A DNA stretch of 64,000 nucleotides. Source: Leptospira bourretii. GTDB lineage: Bacteria; Spirochaetota; Leptospiria; Leptospirales; Leptospiraceae. Every line of letters starts with the position of its first letter. Position 1 is the stretch's first letter. The notes below the pieces were generated by a model that searched no databases, was not told where the DNA came from, and worked only from the letters and a program-made list of their open reading frames with translations. Position numbers and translations under genes: made by a program. Below are positions 1 to 10,547 of the stretch, piece by piece. The stretch spans positions 444,422 to 508,421 of the forward strand of contig NZ_RQFW01000018.1 of the NCBI RefSeq assembly GCF_004770145.1. Direction: 5' to 3'.

Positions 1-1112
1 GGATAAAACTCGATTACAGAAGTTGGATTTAAGATTTTTGCTGAGTGAAAATTTCTTCTATCTTTTACAAATAAAGAAAAATCAGGATTCCCATACAAAG
101 CATAATTTGCCCAGGTTAAGTCGTTTGCATGATAATTTCGTCTTGCAAACTCTTTGGATAAATACAAGGACTCACCTACAGATTTATCAGAAAATAGAAA
201 GGTATAAAACCTGACGGTAAAATCAATGGTTCGTTCGTTATCTAAAATTTCCCAATTGGTTCCAACAAAGGTTTTAATTCCAGCAGTTAAAAAAGCACCC
301 GCATACTGATTCAAAATATTCGGATTTAACTTTTTACCAGCAGACTTTGCTGACATACAAGAGTTAGAAAATACTAAATCAGTATCAATTCCTGTTGATT
401 TGATTTCGCGTGCTTTTAAAACCTTTCCGTCTGACAACAACCAACCATTTTCTAATGAGTCATCTGAAAAATGTAGGTGCCCCGAATAATGAATGATATG
501 TTTGTCTTTGATAAGAGAGAGTAACTTTAATTTGGTGACTTGTTTTCCGCCAATGAACTCAAGTTCCAACAAATGTGTAGGAACCTTTTGACTTAAAACA
601 GAAAACAATACCTCACCTTCTTTTTGCGCGTGGGGAAGATCCTCTGTTGGATCGGCAATGATAAGCATCTTAATCTTTCGATTTTCATGGTGAGTGGGGC
701 GATGTAATCCACCACGAATTGTTTTTCCAATTCTAAATTTGTCGGAAAGAAAACTGGCACCATCGTGCAGAAGTTCCCAAGGAATGAGAGCAAGAGCTGG
801 GTCTATATTAAAATGAATGCTGTGTTTGGTTGTGTTTTTTAATTTTTCAATGATGGATGCAGGAAAAAACTGTTGGTAAAAAGTTTCGCCAAGTACTTTT
901 AAATCTTGGAGAATGTCAGCATTGAGAATCTGGTTTGAATTAGAAAGTACTGATTGAGAAACATGGACCAGTCTCTCTACTTCTCCCAAGTATTCAAAAA
1001 TTAGATCATCATCTAACGTGGATTGGATATGTGACTCTTCTACGGGAAGATTATCTTCTAAAACATTGAAGATATTAACGTTTCCAACTCTGTCGATGAT
1101 TAGGGAGAGCAT
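1..1112 (-). CDS. CHAT-domain cysteine protease, partial (3' end outside window)
   Basis: An open frame runs from ATG at 1112 down to the left edge (370 codons, no stop), so the C-terminus is missing. The C-terminal part is a CHAT (caspase/separase-like) domain. HYSGH at residues 208-212 supplies the likely catalytic His, and SNSC at 249-252 supplies the likely nucleophile Cys252. IPWELLHD (110-117) and a late [12 protein letters not shown] (337-348) are also typical of CHAT proteins. The N-terminal 100 residues are unassigned, and I see no signal peptide or membrane segment, so it is probably cytosolic. It starts 12 bases after the stop of the 236-residue protein, with GGGAG just before the ATG, so it should be the third gene of the sigma-factor operon. 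The substrate is unknown; the operon partner is an obvious candidate, by inference only. Confidence 0.85.
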   Translation of the reverse strand, partial: MLSLIIDRVGNVNIFNVLEDNLPVEESHIQSTLDDDLIFEYLGEVERLVHVSQSVLSNSNQILNADILQDLKVLGETFYQQFFPASIIEKLKNTTKHSIHFNIDPALALIPWELLHDGASFLSDKFRIGKTIRGGLHRPTHHENRKIKMLIIADPTEDLPHAQKEGEVLFSVLSQKVPTHLLELEFIGGKQVTKLKLLSLIKDKHIIHYSGHLHFSDDSLENGWLLSDGKVLKAREIKSTGIDTDLVFSNSCMSAKSAGKKLNPNILNQYAGAFLTAGIKTFVGTNWEILDNERTIDFTVRFYTFLFSDKSVGESLYLSKEFARRNYHANDLTWANYALYGNPDFSLFVKDRRNFHSAKILNPTSVIEFY

Positions 1113-1124
1113 GCTCCCATGAAG

Positions 1125-1835
1125 TTATCCAACAAGGATAGACAAGTCAAACGATTTTGATTGGCCTGGACCTACAAACTCAATGGTGTAACCACCTGGG
1201 ACTAACCCGGAAAAGCTGGCGCTGCCTTCTAAATTAATTTTACTAGAAAGAATGAACCGCCCCTCTCGACGTAAGTTGACTTGTTGGAAAGCAGGAGTTC
1301 CCTCGGCTTTCACAGAAAGGTAAACTTCACCTTGGTTTTCTTTTACGATTTGATAGTAGAACTTTTGGTTTTGGCTGGTGGTTTCCTCAAAAATCACAGA
1401 GTTTGCTTCTCCGGACCGAACCTCTGCCGATGCCGAACGCATCGAAGGAGCAAATTCAAAACTCTCTTTGATTTGCAAACTTTCCACAAGACTATCAATC
1501 ACACGAACTCCTGTCTGTGTGAGTCGAACGATGAGGCTGTCTTTTTTTTCTGGAAGGACTAGATTCTTACGAGTGTATTCTTTTAAAAATTCAGGGAGAG
1601 GGAGAGGAGATTTTCCCATTGTCAATTCCGCTTTGGCAAGGTCCCAAGACTCAGCAAACGGATGGTTTTCCACTAGTTCTTGGCGCATATTGGCGAAGAA
1701 AGCCTCTTCACATAACCAGAATGCTTCCAACAAATCAGGATGATTTTGCAACTCACCCTCACTCGGAAACTCTCCTCGTATAAAGATTTCTCTCGCCAGC
1801 TCCATTGTCTCTACGTTAAAACCCTGATCTTCCAT
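1125..1835 (-). CDS. Unknown protein between a sigma factor and a CHAT protease; possible sigma regulator
   Basis: This 236-residue protein matches no family I can name with confidence. The N-terminal 100 residues are helical and rich in Glu, Trp and Phe. An amphipathic stretch, RLTQTGVRVIDSLVESLQI, follows at roughly 105-123. The C-terminal half looks like a beta-sandwich, ending in GLVPGGYTIEFVGPGQSK, a turn pattern common in Ig-like or regulatory-like folds. There is no signal peptide or TM helix. I chose ATG at 1835 over GTG at 1847 because GGAG sits six bases before the ATG. It lies 36 bases after the sigma-factor stop and 12 before the CHAT gene. Its position suggests an anti-sigma or sensor protein, perhaps a protease substrate, but no recognised anti-sigma domain is visible. 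Confidence 0.7.
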   Translation of the reverse strand: MEDQGFNVETMELAREIFIRGEFPSEGELQNHPDLLEAFWLCEEAFFANMRQELVENHPFAESWDLAKAELTMGKSPLPLPEFLKEYTRKNLVLPEKKDSLIVRLTQTGVRVIDSLVESLQIKESFEFAPSMRSASAEVRSGEANSVIFEETTSQNQKFYYQIVKENQGEVYLSVKAEGTPAFQQVNLRREGRFILSSKINLEGSASFSGLVPGGYTIEFVGPGQSKSFDLSILVG

Positions 1836-1871
1836 GTCAAACTCCACTCTCTTAAAGTATGACGAAGGAAA

Positions 1872-2789
1872 TCAGCCCTCTCCAGCCATCGAATGCATTT
1901 TTTTTTGCATTTTTTCGAGAACTCTTAGCAAGGTCACACTGACTCCACCTTCGGAAATCCCTAAGATTCTGGCAATCTCTCTGTACGGTGTCCGGACGAG
2001 AAAGTGCCCTTTTTGCTTTTTCTCGATTAGTTTTTTTCTTTGTTCGTACTTTTTCGCAAGGGCGTGGTCCAAACGTTCTTTATAATATTGTGCTTCTACA
2101 GAATCCCCTTGTGCCTTGGATTTTTTCTGTTCTTTCAAATCCAGAATATTCAAATACAGGGAAGTGATTTTATCTTCCATTTTTAAGTTTTCTTCTTCAC
2201 GGCCGGAAAGTTCTTCCCGAAGACGTAAAACTTCAACCCGGATCTCTTCTTCGGAACGATTGGTTTTTTCGGCTACGAAACGAACCTCTTCTGGATCTAG
2301 ATGGAGGTAATAAACAAAGGACAATTTGAAAACCACTCGGTTTTCAATTTTGATTGTGGATAGTATGGAATGAAATTGGTCTGATACATCGATTGCTAAG
2401 GCCAAAGCTTCTGATCTTTTGTCAGGTTCATCTTCGATCGTACTATATTCTTTTCCTTCCTTATTGACTTTGGAAATCGTTTGGGTTTTGACTTCTCGTT
2501 TGGTGCGTTGCCAATCAATGAGTAAATTGCGAAGGACTGAGAAAAACCAGGTTTTAAAGCTAGATTTTCCCACAAAACTTTTGAAACGTTTCCCGGTTTT
2601 TAACCTTTCAAATGCATAGATATAATAATCAGATGCATCATCTTCACTTAAGTGGAAAACACGGATGGGAAAATTGTAAATATCTTGCGAATAGATATCA
2701 AAAAATGTTTGGAGAGATTTTTCGTCTCCACCACCACAGGCTTTGACAATCTCTAAAATTTCTTCGTTGGTATAAGAAGTCTGTTTCAT
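1872..2789 (-). CDS. Sigma-70 family RNA polymerase sigma factor with an unusually long linker
   Basis: A 305-residue sigma factor of ECF-like layout. Region 2 covers about residues 25-98, including the [13 protein letters not shown] segment and the promoter-melting/-10 segment [19 protein letters not shown] region 4 helix-turn-helix lies near the C-terminus ([19 protein letters not shown], about 266-284). Ordinary ECF factors are near 190 residues. Here a charged, coiled-coil-like insertion of about 100 residues separates the two, and it contains a second HTH-like stretch ([20 protein letters not shown]). It is the first gene of an operon with the 236-residue protein and the CHAT protease, and is divergent from the M23 peptidase gene 45 bases away. 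No zinc-type anti-sigma factor is nearby. Confidence 0.85.
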   Translation of the reverse strand: MKQTSYTNEEILEIVKACGGGDEKSLQTFFDIYSQDIYNFPIRVFHLSEDDASDYYIYAFERLKTGKRFKSFVGKSSFKTWFFSVLRNLLIDWQRTKREVKTQTISKVNKEGKEYSTIEDEPDKRSEALALAIDVSDQFHSILSTIKIENRVVFKLSFVYYLHLDPEEVRFVAEKTNRSEEEIRVEVLRLREELSGREEENLKMEDKITSLYLNILDLKEQKKSKAQGDSVEAQYYKERLDHALAKKYEQRKKLIEKKQKGHFLVRTPYREIARILGISEGGVSVTLLRVLEKMQKKMHSMAGEG

Positions 2790-2834
2790 TATCTACTTTC
2801 CTAAAAAGGAACCTGCCTGGAGACTTCTCTAAAC

Positions 2835-3749
2835 ATGAGAAGTATTGTTGTAGTATTGAGTCTCTTGGCAAGTTTTATTTTCGCAGAGGAACCCATCTCT
2901 GATATAAAACCCGAGTTTGTTTGGCCCATCCAGGGTTTGGAATTGCCTGGTCTCATCACGAGCACCTTCGGTGAGTCCAGAAAAGACCATTTTCACAATG
3001 GATTGGACATTTCTTCGGTTTTACAACCTGTCAAAAGTATGAGCCAGGGATTCATCCTATACTCCCGTTATGCGGAGGACGACCCATTTGAAGAGGAACG
3101 TGGGTCTGGAAATATTGTCTGGATTGCACATAAAAACGGTTATGTGAGCGGGTACTACCATTTAGGTGGGACAAGAAATGAAACGGTTCGGACAGGCAAA
3201 CAGGTCTCTGCCGGTGATACCATTGGAATTTCTGGAAATACAGGACATTCCACCGGAGGCCACCTACACTTTGTTTTGGGAAAGGATTATGGAAAAACTC
3301 TCCTCGATCCCCTAACCTACCTACCTCCAGTGGAAGACACAATGCCTCCACAGATTGCCAATCTCTTCATCCATGTAGGGGAAAATTACACCAATCTCAA
3401 CGATGGTGACAATATCAATGTGTCCAAAGCTTTTCCTCTTACCGTCAGTATCCTAGATGGGGGAATCAAAAATAGCCAAAGAAGAGGAATCAAAGAAGTA
3501 AAATTTCTTTTTAATGGAGAGGCTTATAAACAAGCAAACTTTGAATCCTTACGTTTTGAAGAAGGAAAATGGAAAACCAAAGAGGGACATAGTTTTGATG
3601 ATTTGTTTTTTAAGGATCGTTATTTGGTAGGTGTTCTCAATCTAAAGGCAGGTGAAAATACCATCAAAGTACAAACAAAAGATTTTAGCGGACAAAATTC
3701 TGAACGAAGTTTCAGCATCAACATAACAAGAATTAGTGGGGGGAATTAA
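2835..3749 (+). CDS. Exported M23 (LytM-type) metallopeptidase
   Basis: 304 residues. A signal peptide (MRSIVVVLSLLASFIFA) is followed by an M23/LytM domain. HFHNGLD (52-58) supplies the first zinc ligands His54 and Asp58, and TGGHLHF near residue 140 gives the HxH motif; GNIVWIAHKNGYVSGYYHL is the typical central strand. The catalytic set therefore looks complete, consistent with a periplasmic peptidoglycan endopeptidase acting on peptide cross-links. The C-terminal 130 residues form an extra beta-rich domain of unknown role. It is transcribed alone, divergent from the sigma factor. The stop lies in a G-rich/C-rich inverted repeat (about 3736-3758) that may help end transcription. Confidence 0.88.
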   Translation: MRSIVVVLSLLASFIFAEEPISDIKPEFVWPIQGLELPGLITSTFGESRKDHFHNGLDISSVLQPVKSMSQGFILYSRYAEDDPFEEERGSGNIVWIAHKNGYVSGYYHLGGTRNETVRTGKQVSAGDTIGISGNTGHSTGGHLHFVLGKDYGKTLLDPLTYLPPVEDTMPPQIANLFIHVGENYTNLNDGDNINVSKAFPLTVSILDGGIKNSQRRGIKEVKFLFNGEAYKQANFESLRFEEGKWKTKEGHSFDDLFFKDRYLVGVLNLKAGENTIKVQTKDFSGQNSERSFSINITRISGGN

Positions 3750-3769
3750 CCCCTCCACCAAAGAATACT

Positions 3770-3801
3770 TAACTACTAAAATTTGTTTATCTTAGTTGTT
3801 A
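3770..3801 (-). terminator. Possible terminator hairpin between convergent genes
   Basis: TAACTACTAA (3770-3779) pairs with TTAGTTGTTA (3792-3801) with one mismatch, over a 12-base loop. It overlaps the stop codon of the acyl-CoA ligase gene. There is no long T-run after it on the minus strand, so the call is weak. Confidence 0.35.
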
Positions 3802-5690
3802 GAATACAAAGCTGAAATCTCCGATTTGTATTTATCGGTAATCACATGTCTTTTTAAAGAAAGTTTTGCCGTCAGTTCATCACCTACTTCAAAAGGTTTT
3901 GGCAAAACTACAAGACCTACAACTCTTTCAAAGGATTTGAATCCAGTTTGTGCATTCACTTTTGCTTTGATTTCTGTTTCTATTTTCTGAATGACTTCTT
4001 TTTGTTTCCAAAATTCTCCCGTAAATGGTTCTTCAAATCTAGATATATTCGGGTATACTAGGACACTCAAATACTTTTGGTCTTGTCCCACAACCATACA
4101 CTGATCGATCCATTCCGATTCTAAAATTTTTGATTCAATAGGAACTGGCTCCACATTCTCGCCACCTAACAAAACTATGGTTTCTTTCGAACGTCCCACA
4201 ATTCGTAAATTATGATTTGCTGTAAAAATTCCTAGGTCACCTGTATTCAACCATCCATCGACCAAAACTTTATTTGTGGCATCTGGATTTTTATAATAAC
4301 CGGCCATTACTTGTTTGCCTTTTACATGGATTTCGCCCTTTCTTCCAAATACAAATTTTCCAATTTCAGTATCTAAAAAAACTTCTCCTGTATGAAGGTC
4401 CACAAGACGTAAATTAGTTTTTGGAAAAATACGACCCACAGAACCAGGAATGATTTCTTCAAAGGTTCTCATCGCAAGAACAGGTGCCGTTTCCGTCATT
4501 CCATACCCTTCTAAAACTGGGATACCAATTGTATTAAAAAATTCATCCACATGGTATGGCAATGCTCCCCCACCGGAACAAGATCCTCGAAGTTCCCCTC
4601 CTGTTGCTTTTCTAATTTTTGATAAAACTAAAAAATCAAAAAAGAGATGAGGTATACTCACTAAAAAAAATCGATACAGATGATAAAGAAATCGAATGGA
4701 TTGTTTCCAAAACACAACAGGATGAATGTCTAAAACGTTTCCTGTGATGACTTGTCTTGAAAGAAAAAATCTTTTGGCAAAAAACATCGCAAGTTGGAAC
4801 ATCTTTTGTTTTACAGGTGAAGACTTGGCAAGTGTTCCAAGGATTCCTGAATATATACTTTCCCATAACCTTGGAGCCGAGGCCATAAAATGAGGTTTTA
4901 CAAATCGTAAGTCTTCCTTTAATGTACGAACGCTACTATAATAAGTACAAGCACCGTAATACAAACTAAAGATTTCAAAAATTCTTTCGAAGATATGCCA
5001 AATCGGTAAAATCGATAAAGTTCGGTCTCCTTTTTGTAAACGAATCGGGAGATTCTGTAGTTGGAAGAGGATATTTCCTTGGGTTAACATAACACCTTTG
5101 GGAGTACCTGTCGTTCCAGAAGTATAAATCATGGTAAACAAATCGGATTCTTTTATGGTGTTGTTTAAAAATATTGTATCCGATGGATCGGCTTTACGAA
5201 GTTCTTTCCCTTTAGCAACTAACTCTTGCAAGGTAGATATTTTAATTTTCCTAGAACCAATTTCTTTATTTCCCTCTTTGGGAGGATACATGATTACAAT
5301 TTCCTTTAAAAATTCCAATTCGGATTCTAATCGAATCACTTTTTTAAATACAACTTCGTTTTCTACAAAAAGTATTTTGGATTCAGAATGATTTAGAATG
5401 TACAAAATATCATGTTCTGTTACATCAGAGGCTCTCGGAACATCGACAGCTCCAAGCAGTGTCACTGCAATGCTTGTTTGTATCCACTCGTACGCATTGT
5501 CCGCAAAAATAGCCACTTTTTCTCTTTCGGACAAACTCCCTTTTAGCCCAAAGGCCAAATCCTTTGCATCGATGAGCAAGTCATCATAAGTTTTATACTG
5601 ATAAACACCGGTGCCCATCCGTGTTGCAAAAGCATTTTTGTTACCGAATTTTGCCGGAAGGTTTAAATAAAAATCAATCATGGTTCGCAT
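3792..5690 (-). CDS. AMP-binding long-chain fatty acyl-CoA ligase (FadD-like)
   Basis: 632 residues, the usual length of bacterial long-chain acyl-CoA synthetases. It carries the ANL-superfamily P-loop YTSGTTGTPKG (about 190-200), the A5 motif GYGMTETAPV and the A7/A8 region GWLNTGDLG...GRSKETIVLLGGENVEP. It should adenylate a fatty acid and transfer it to CoA, feeding beta-oxidation or lipid synthesis; Leptospira grow on fatty acids as carbon source. There is a hydrophobic stretch near residues 330-350 (RFLYHLYRFFLVSIPHLFFDF), so membrane association is likely. The gene stands alone; the AraC-type regulator upstream on the same strand could control it, but there is no direct evidence. Substrate chain length cannot be read from sequence. 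Confidence 0.88.
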   Translation of the reverse strand: MRTMIDFYLNLPAKFGNKNAFATRMGTGVYQYKTYDDLLIDAKDLAFGLKGSLSEREKVAIFADNAYEWIQTSIAVTLLGAVDVPRASDVTEHDILYILNHSESKILFVENEVVFKKVIRLESELEFLKEIVIMYPPKEGNKEIGSRKIKISTLQELVAKGKELRKADPSDTIFLNNTIKESDLFTMIYTSGTTGTPKGVMLTQGNILFQLQNLPIRLQKGDRTLSILPIWHIFERIFEIFSLYYGACTYYSSVRTLKEDLRFVKPHFMASAPRLWESIYSGILGTLAKSSPVKQKMFQLAMFFAKRFFLSRQVITGNVLDIHPVVFWKQSIRFLYHLYRFFLVSIPHLFFDFLVLSKIRKATGGELRGSCSGGGALPYHVDEFFNTIGIPVLEGYGMTETAPVLAMRTFEEIIPGSVGRIFPKTNLRLVDLHTGEVFLDTEIGKFVFGRKGEIHVKGKQVMAGYYKNPDATNKVLVDGWLNTGDLGIFTANHNLRIVGRSKETIVLLGGENVEPVPIESKILESEWIDQCMVVGQDQKYLSVLVYPNISRFEEPFTGEFWKQKEVIQKIETEIKAKVNAQTGFKSFERVVGLVVLPKPFEVGDELTAKLSLKRHVITDKYKSEISALYSNN

Positions 5691-5779
5691 TGAATTTCCT
5701 CGTTACGAACCAATTCTAATTTAGATTTTTTTAACTGTCGTCTTGGGGAATTCTTTGAGACTAAAAAAATGAAATGGAT

Positions 5780-6880
5780 TTAAGTCAGTTTTGATTGTTT
5801 TCGAAACTCGGAAGGAGTAGAACCAACCGTTTCCAAAAAAACTCGATTAAAAGTGGATTTAGAATTAAATCCAACTGAATCGGCAATGGAAAGAATCGAC
5901 CTTTCCTCCGATTCCAATAACAAACGTTTTGCTTCTTCGATCCTATATTGGTTGATGTATTGGTAAAATCCAAACCCATACCGTTTATGAAAGTATTCAG
6001 AAAGTTGGCCAGGTTTGACTTCTGCCATCTCAGCTAGTTTGGAAAGACTTAAGTCTTCATCACAGAACACTTTTTCTCTCATCAATTCATACAATCTTTG
6101 GTCGATGGTTTCTAACTGAACAGATACCAACTTAGATTTTTCATATTTATTTCTTTGGATACTATCGCGAACATCCGAAACAAACGGAGCCCAAAGTTCA
6201 CGAGTAAAATAATAAAAGTACATAAGAACCGGTAAAAGATAAGCACTGAGTTTACGAAAAAAAGGAATTTGAAATGTAAATCCAATACTTCCCAGTAACA
6301 AATCGATCCAGATCAATAGAATGAATATTAGAGAATAAATTGCTTTTTTTGTAAAAAAAACAGACAAACGTACATTCGGAATCCATTCTTTCAGAAGAAA
6401 CAATCCAACTGAAAGTAAAATAGAAAGTTTAATACCAAAGTTTAAGCCAACCACCACCGATCCATATTCTGTTTTGGTCATTTGTTCCAAAACATCTAAC
6501 TGGTAGGAATCTGATCCGAAATAAAAGGGAAACAAAAGTAAAACAGAAACAAAAGCAGGAAGAAAATGATAAATTTTGATTTGGATCGGTTTTTCCAAAA
6601 ACAAATATTCTAAATAAAAATAAAGTAATGTTGAGGATAGAAATACAAACGGGATATGAACAAGTGCAATGATTGGGAGGTATTTATAAAACCCGGTGAA
6701 CATAAAAGCACCGGTAAGTAACCAAAGTCCTGTGGAAAATAAAATAAAAGACCAAACAAATCCAGAAAGATTGCTGTTTCGAACTAAATTGGATAGAGAC
6801 CAGATCAAACAAAATACGGACCCAGATCCCATCCAAAGAAACTCAAATAAAAGATTTAAGGATACAGATCCAGTCTCCAC
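5780..6880 (-). CDS. Membrane-anchored AraC-family transcriptional regulator
   Basis: 366 residues. The N-terminal 230 residues contain about seven hydrophobic helices. The C-terminus is an AraC-type double helix-turn-helix (about 265-360), with LSLSKLAEMAEVKPGQLSEYF as the first HTH and SILSIADSVGFNSKSTFNRV as the second, followed by GSTPSEFRK. This is a one-component membrane sensor-regulator; the ligand is unknown. The start is GTG at 6880, six bases after the dnaE stop, so it is probably co-transcribed with dnaE. No good Shine-Dalgarno sequence is visible, and ATG at 6832 is an alternative. It must act on DNA from the membrane. Confidence 0.82.
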   Translation of the reverse strand: METGSVSLNLLFEFLWMGSGSVFCLIWSLSNLVRNSNLSGFVWSFILFSTGLWLLTGAFMFTGFYKYLPIIALVHIPFVFLSSTLLYFYLEYLFLEKPIQIKIYHFLPAFVSVLLLFPFYFGSDSYQLDVLEQMTKTEYGSVVVGLNFGIKLSILLSVGLFLLKEWIPNVRLSVFFTKKAIYSLIFILLIWIDLLLGSIGFTFQIPFFRKLSAYLLPVLMYFYYFTRELWAPFVSDVRDSIQRNKYEKSKLVSVQLETIDQRLYELMREKVFCDEDLSLSKLAEMAEVKPGQLSEYFHKRYGFGFYQYINQYRIEEAKRLLLESEERSILSIADSVGFNSKSTFNRVFLETVGSTPSEFRKQSKLT

Positions 6881-6886
6881 AAAATT

Positions 6887-9800
6887 TTATCCGTATACTC
6901 GTACTTCTTCGCCAACTGTATAACGGACCGTTCCCTTCCCCAATATATCCGTTAACATCTTCATAAGGTCGGGAGTGATATCAATGGAGAAATGGTCATG
7001 GGCACGGATGACTTTTTTTTCATCTCCATTTCCAACCAAATGAAAGAACACGGAAGAAGCTCCACGATGAACAGAAAGAATATCTTGCAATTTCAAAATT
7101 ACGTCTCTATTTTTTTCTTCCATCATATTGATAGTTAAATGGAGAGTTTTTTCCATTTTCTTTTCGATAGTAACGGAATTTAGTTCTTCGAGTTTATTGA
7201 CAATGATCTGACCTTTTAACTCTGATTCGTCGGCATCGAGTCGTTCTAAAATTCCACGGATAAAAACAGTATTATCTTCTGTAAATAGATGTTTGAATTC
7301 TGCATAGGTTTTGGGAAAGGCAACACATTCAATTTCACCTGTTTGGTCTTCCAACATAAAGTTCACAAACTCTTCTTTTTTCTTTGTGAGTTTGACTACT
7401 TTTTTGGAAAGAACTCCTGCAATTTCTACCTTAGATTTAGGTCGAACCTCTTCTAAGTTTTCGATGGTTGTTGGTTTTAATGTTTTTAATTGTTCTGTAA
7501 ATTTATCAAGGGGGTGTCCAGAAAGATAAAGCCCTGTAGTTTCTTTTTCCCTTCTTAGTAATTCATCCCCATTCCATTCGATTCCATCTTTTGGTAAATT
7601 GAGATTTTCTTCTCCGCCACCATTAGCACCGCCAAACAAGGAAAATTGGCCTTCTTTCTCTTCCGCCTGTTTTTTGTTAGCGTAAGTTAGAATCATATCA
7701 GTGGATTCAAAAATTATTTTTCTTGTGTATCCAAAAGAATCGAAGGCACCACCTTGCGCAAGAGACTCTAAAACCTTTTTGTTAGCAAGCCTTGTATCCA
7801 ATTTTTTGGTGAAGTCACCAAGTTGTTTGTACCCACCGATAGCATTTCGATTGGAAATGATATTTTCAGCGGCAAGTTCTCCCACACCTTTGATAGAAGA
7901 CAAACCAAATCTTACAGTTTTATCATCAGTAATTTCAAAAGAGATTCCTGATTCTTTGACATCAGGGCCTAAAATACGAATCCCCATCTCTTTCGCATTG
8001 TTAATGTATTTCACAACATCGGTAATTTTAGAATGATCACCTGATAATAAAGCTGTTAGGTATTCAATGGAATAGTTGGCTTTTAAAAATGCAGTTTGGT
8101 AAGTAACGAAGGCATAAGCCACTGAGTGTGATTTATTAAATCCATACTCACCGAATTTTTCTAACTGTTCAAAAAGTTCCGTGGCAAGTTTTTCGTTGAT
8201 CTTTTTTTCGATCGCACCTTTCACAAACTTCTCTTTTAATGCCGGAAGTTTAGATTTGTCTTTTTTGGCCATCGCCTTACGAAGAACATCCGAATCTCCG
8301 ACAGAGTATCCACCCATGATTCGTGAAATACCCATTACCTGTTCTTGGTAGACAACAACTCCGTAGGTTTCACCCAAAACTTCAGCCAAACTTTCATGTG
8401 GGAAAACAACTTTCTTTTTCCCGTTTTTACGATCTAAGTAGTCATCCAACATCCCCGAACCCATCGGACCAGGACGGTATAACGCAAGTAAGGCGGCAAT
8501 CTCTTCAAATTTTTGCACTTGTGCTTTGGCAAAAAGATCACGAATCCCGGAAGAAGAATCCAACTGGAATATCCCAAGGACATTGGCTTTTCGCAACAAA
8601 CTAAAAGTAGCCGGATCATCGAGTGGAATTTTATCTAAATCAAGTAAAATCCCATGACGTTTTTCGATGAGTTTTGTCGCGTGATGGATGGTGGTTAAGT
8701 TTTTTAAACCTAAAATATCCATCTTAATCAGTCCCACTTGTTCCGACATGTTTTTGTCGTATTGGGTGACAATGGAACGACCATCTCTACCAGGTTCACT
8801 GACCGTGGACAAAGGAACAATTTCTTCCAGAGCCGTTGGTGCAATCACAACACCTGCGGCGTGTCTTCCCACCTGACGGTAGTTACCTTCTAGTTTTTGG
8901 GCAATATAAAAAACTTTTTTGTTTAGATCAGATTTTTCAGCGATGTCACGTAGATCTTTTGATGTATCAACCGCTTCTTGAATGGTAATTCCCAATTTTT
9001 TGGGGAAAAGTTTACTCATCTCGTTTACTTCTGAAAATGGAACATTGAAAACACGAGCCACGTCTTTAATCGCCGCTTTGGCAGCAAGGGATCCAAAGGT
9101 GATGATTTGTCCCACGCGGTTCTCACCATACCGGTGTTTGATGTAATTGATAACTTCTTCTCGTCTTTCTACGCAAAAATCCGTATCAATATCGGGCATA
9201 TCCTTTCTGTCGGGGTTAAGAAACCTTTCAAAAAGTAAGTTATAACGAATTGGGTCTACGTTCGTAATTCCAAGTGCAAAAGCAATGATTGATCCTGCTG
9301 CCGAACCTCGCCCTGGGCCCACTGGAATTCCTGCTCTTCTAGCAAAATTTATATAATCTTGAACAATGAGAAAGTATCCGGCAAAATGCATATTTCGAAT
9401 TGTCTGCATCTCATACTCTGTTCTTTCACGCACAATAGGAGTGATCTCTTGGTATTTTTCTTTGATTCCTTCCCAAACTAATTTTTCTAAATAACTATCG
9501 GTATCAAAACCAGCAGGCACTTCAAACGGAGGTAATAATGGATTTCCAAATTGAAAGTTAAGAGAACATTTATCGCGAATGGCTAAGGTATTATAAAATG
9601 CATCTTTATGATCGGGAAAAATACCCATCATTTCAGCGGGAGATTTTACATAAAAATTATCATTAAACCCAAATCGCATCTCATCATCGATGTTTTTACG
9701 CATACCGATGCGAAGTAAGATGTCTTGCGCTTCTCTATCATCTTTTGTTAAAAAGTGAGAATCATTGGTAAGAACGAGTGGAATTCCAGTTCGTTTGGAA

Positions 9801-10384
9801 AATCCCATAACCGCTTCTGCAACAGTTCGTTGTTCTGGAATTCCATGGTCTTGGATTTCTAAATAAAAATCCTCTTTGCGAAAAATTTCATGTAGCCGAC
9901 CAGCTAACGCATACGCTTTGTCTTCTTTGCCTTCTAAGATCTTTCGGTTGACCTCTCCCGCAAGACAAGCAGTCAAACAAACAAGGCCTTCACTATGTCG
10001 TTCTAATAAATCGTAATCAATCCTTGGTTTGCGATAAAAACCTTCCGTAAAGGATCGACTTGCTAGTTTGATGATATTTCTGTAACCCGTTTCGTTTTTA
10101 CAAAGTAAAATGATATGATATGCACCACCATCTGCAATTTCATCTAACTCTGTTTCGGCACTTCTGGAAGGAGTTACATAAAACTCACATCCAATGATGG
10201 GTTTAACATCGTGTTTGACTGCCTCTTTGTAGAATTCAATGGCCCCATACATGTTTCCGTGGTCTGTGATGGCGACAGAACTCATCCCAAGTTCCTTCAC
10301 ACGTTTCATGAGATCGTTGATTCGTATGGCTCCATCGAGCATGGAATAGGTAGTATGCAAATGAAGGTGGGCGAAATCTTCCAT
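6887..10384 (-). CDS. dnaE: DNA polymerase III alpha subunit (replicative polymerase)
   Basis: 1165 residues from the start I prefer, the normal DnaE length. The N-terminal PHP domain begins immediately ([16 protein letters not shown], 4-19). The catalytic palm contains PGRGSAAGS and PDIDTDF, with the essential aspartates. The tandem HhH region ([13 protein letters not shown]) and a C-terminal OB-fold ([21 protein letters not shown]) follow. I chose ATG at 10384 because homologues start at the PHP domain; the frame stays open for 29 more codons upstream, but that stretch is not family-like. The downstream AraC-type regulator follows after six bases. The nearest upstream gene, cobT, is divergent. 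Confidence 0.95.
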   Translation of the reverse strand: MEDFAHLHLHTTYSMLDGAIRINDLMKRVKELGMSSVAITDHGNMYGAIEFYKEAVKHDVKPIIGCEFYVTPSRSAETELDEIADGGAYHIILLCKNETGYRNIIKLASRSFTEGFYRKPRIDYDLLERHSEGLVCLTACLAGEVNRKILEGKEDKAYALAGRLHEIFRKEDFYLEIQDHGIPEQRTVAEAVMGFSKRTGIPLVLTNDSHFLTKDDREAQDILLRIGMRKNIDDEMRFGFNDNFYVKSPAEMMGIFPDHKDAFYNTLAIRDKCSLNFQFGNPLLPPFEVPAGFDTDSYLEKLVWEGIKEKYQEITPIVRERTEYEMQTIRNMHFAGYFLIVQDYINFARRAGIPVGPGRGSAAGSIIAFALGITNVDPIRYNLLFERFLNPDRKDMPDIDTDFCVERREEVINYIKHRYGENRVGQIITFGSLAAKAAIKDVARVFNVPFSEVNEMSKLFPKKLGITIQEAVDTSKDLRDIAEKSDLNKKVFYIAQKLEGNYRQVGRHAAGVVIAPTALEEIVPLSTVSEPGRDGRSIVTQYDKNMSEQVGLIKMDILGLKNLTTIHHATKLIEKRHGILLDLDKIPLDDPATFSLLRKANVLGIFQLDSSSGIRDLFAKAQVQKFEEIAALLALYRPGPMGSGMLDDYLDRKNGKKKVVFPHESLAEVLGETYGVVVYQEQVMGISRIMGGYSVGDSDVLRKAMAKKDKSKLPALKEKFVKGAIEKKINEKLATELFEQLEKFGEYGFNKSHSVAYAFVTYQTAFLKANYSIEYLTALLSGDHSKITDVVKYINNAKEMGIRILGPDVKESGISFEITDDKTVRFGLSSIKGVGELAAENIISNRNAIGGYKQLGDFTKKLDTRLANKKVLESLAQGGAFDSFGYTRKIIFESTDMILTYANKKQAEEKEGQFSLFGGANGGGEENLNLPKDGIEWNGDELLRREKETTGLYLSGHPLDKFTEQLKTLKPTTIENLEEVRPKSKVEIAGVLSKKVVKLTKKKEEFVNFMLEDQTGEIECVAFPKTYAEFKHLFTEDNTVFIRGILERLDADESELKGQIIVNKLEELNSVTIEKKMEKTLHLTINMMEEKNRDVILKLQDILSVHRGASSVFFHLVGNGDEKKVIRAHDHFSIDITPDLMKMLTDILGKGTVRYTVGEEVRVYG

Positions 10385-10547
10385 GGCTTGGTGACATAGT
10401 AACTCCGACGGCTTCCTACGTAAAGCGCCCCAAGGGCAGAATTTCGGATTTTTTTCGGCCCAAATAGCCAAATCCTAAACCTCCCTGTCCCGTCCAAGCC
10501 CAAAAACGATGGAAGCCGATCCTGGTCCTTTTAGACTGGTTTTGTTT

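Noticed and set aside
23..214. 63-residue plus-strand frame at the left edge
   Set aside because: Antisense to the CHAT protease, whose frame is long and carries the expected motifs.
10385..10471. N-terminal extension of dnaE by 29 residues
   Set aside because: DnaE homologues begin with the PHP domain at the ATG 10384; the extra residues are not family-like.
10385..10547. Possible cobalamin riboswitch before cobT
   Set aside because: I looked for the conserved B12-box and paired arms and found neither.
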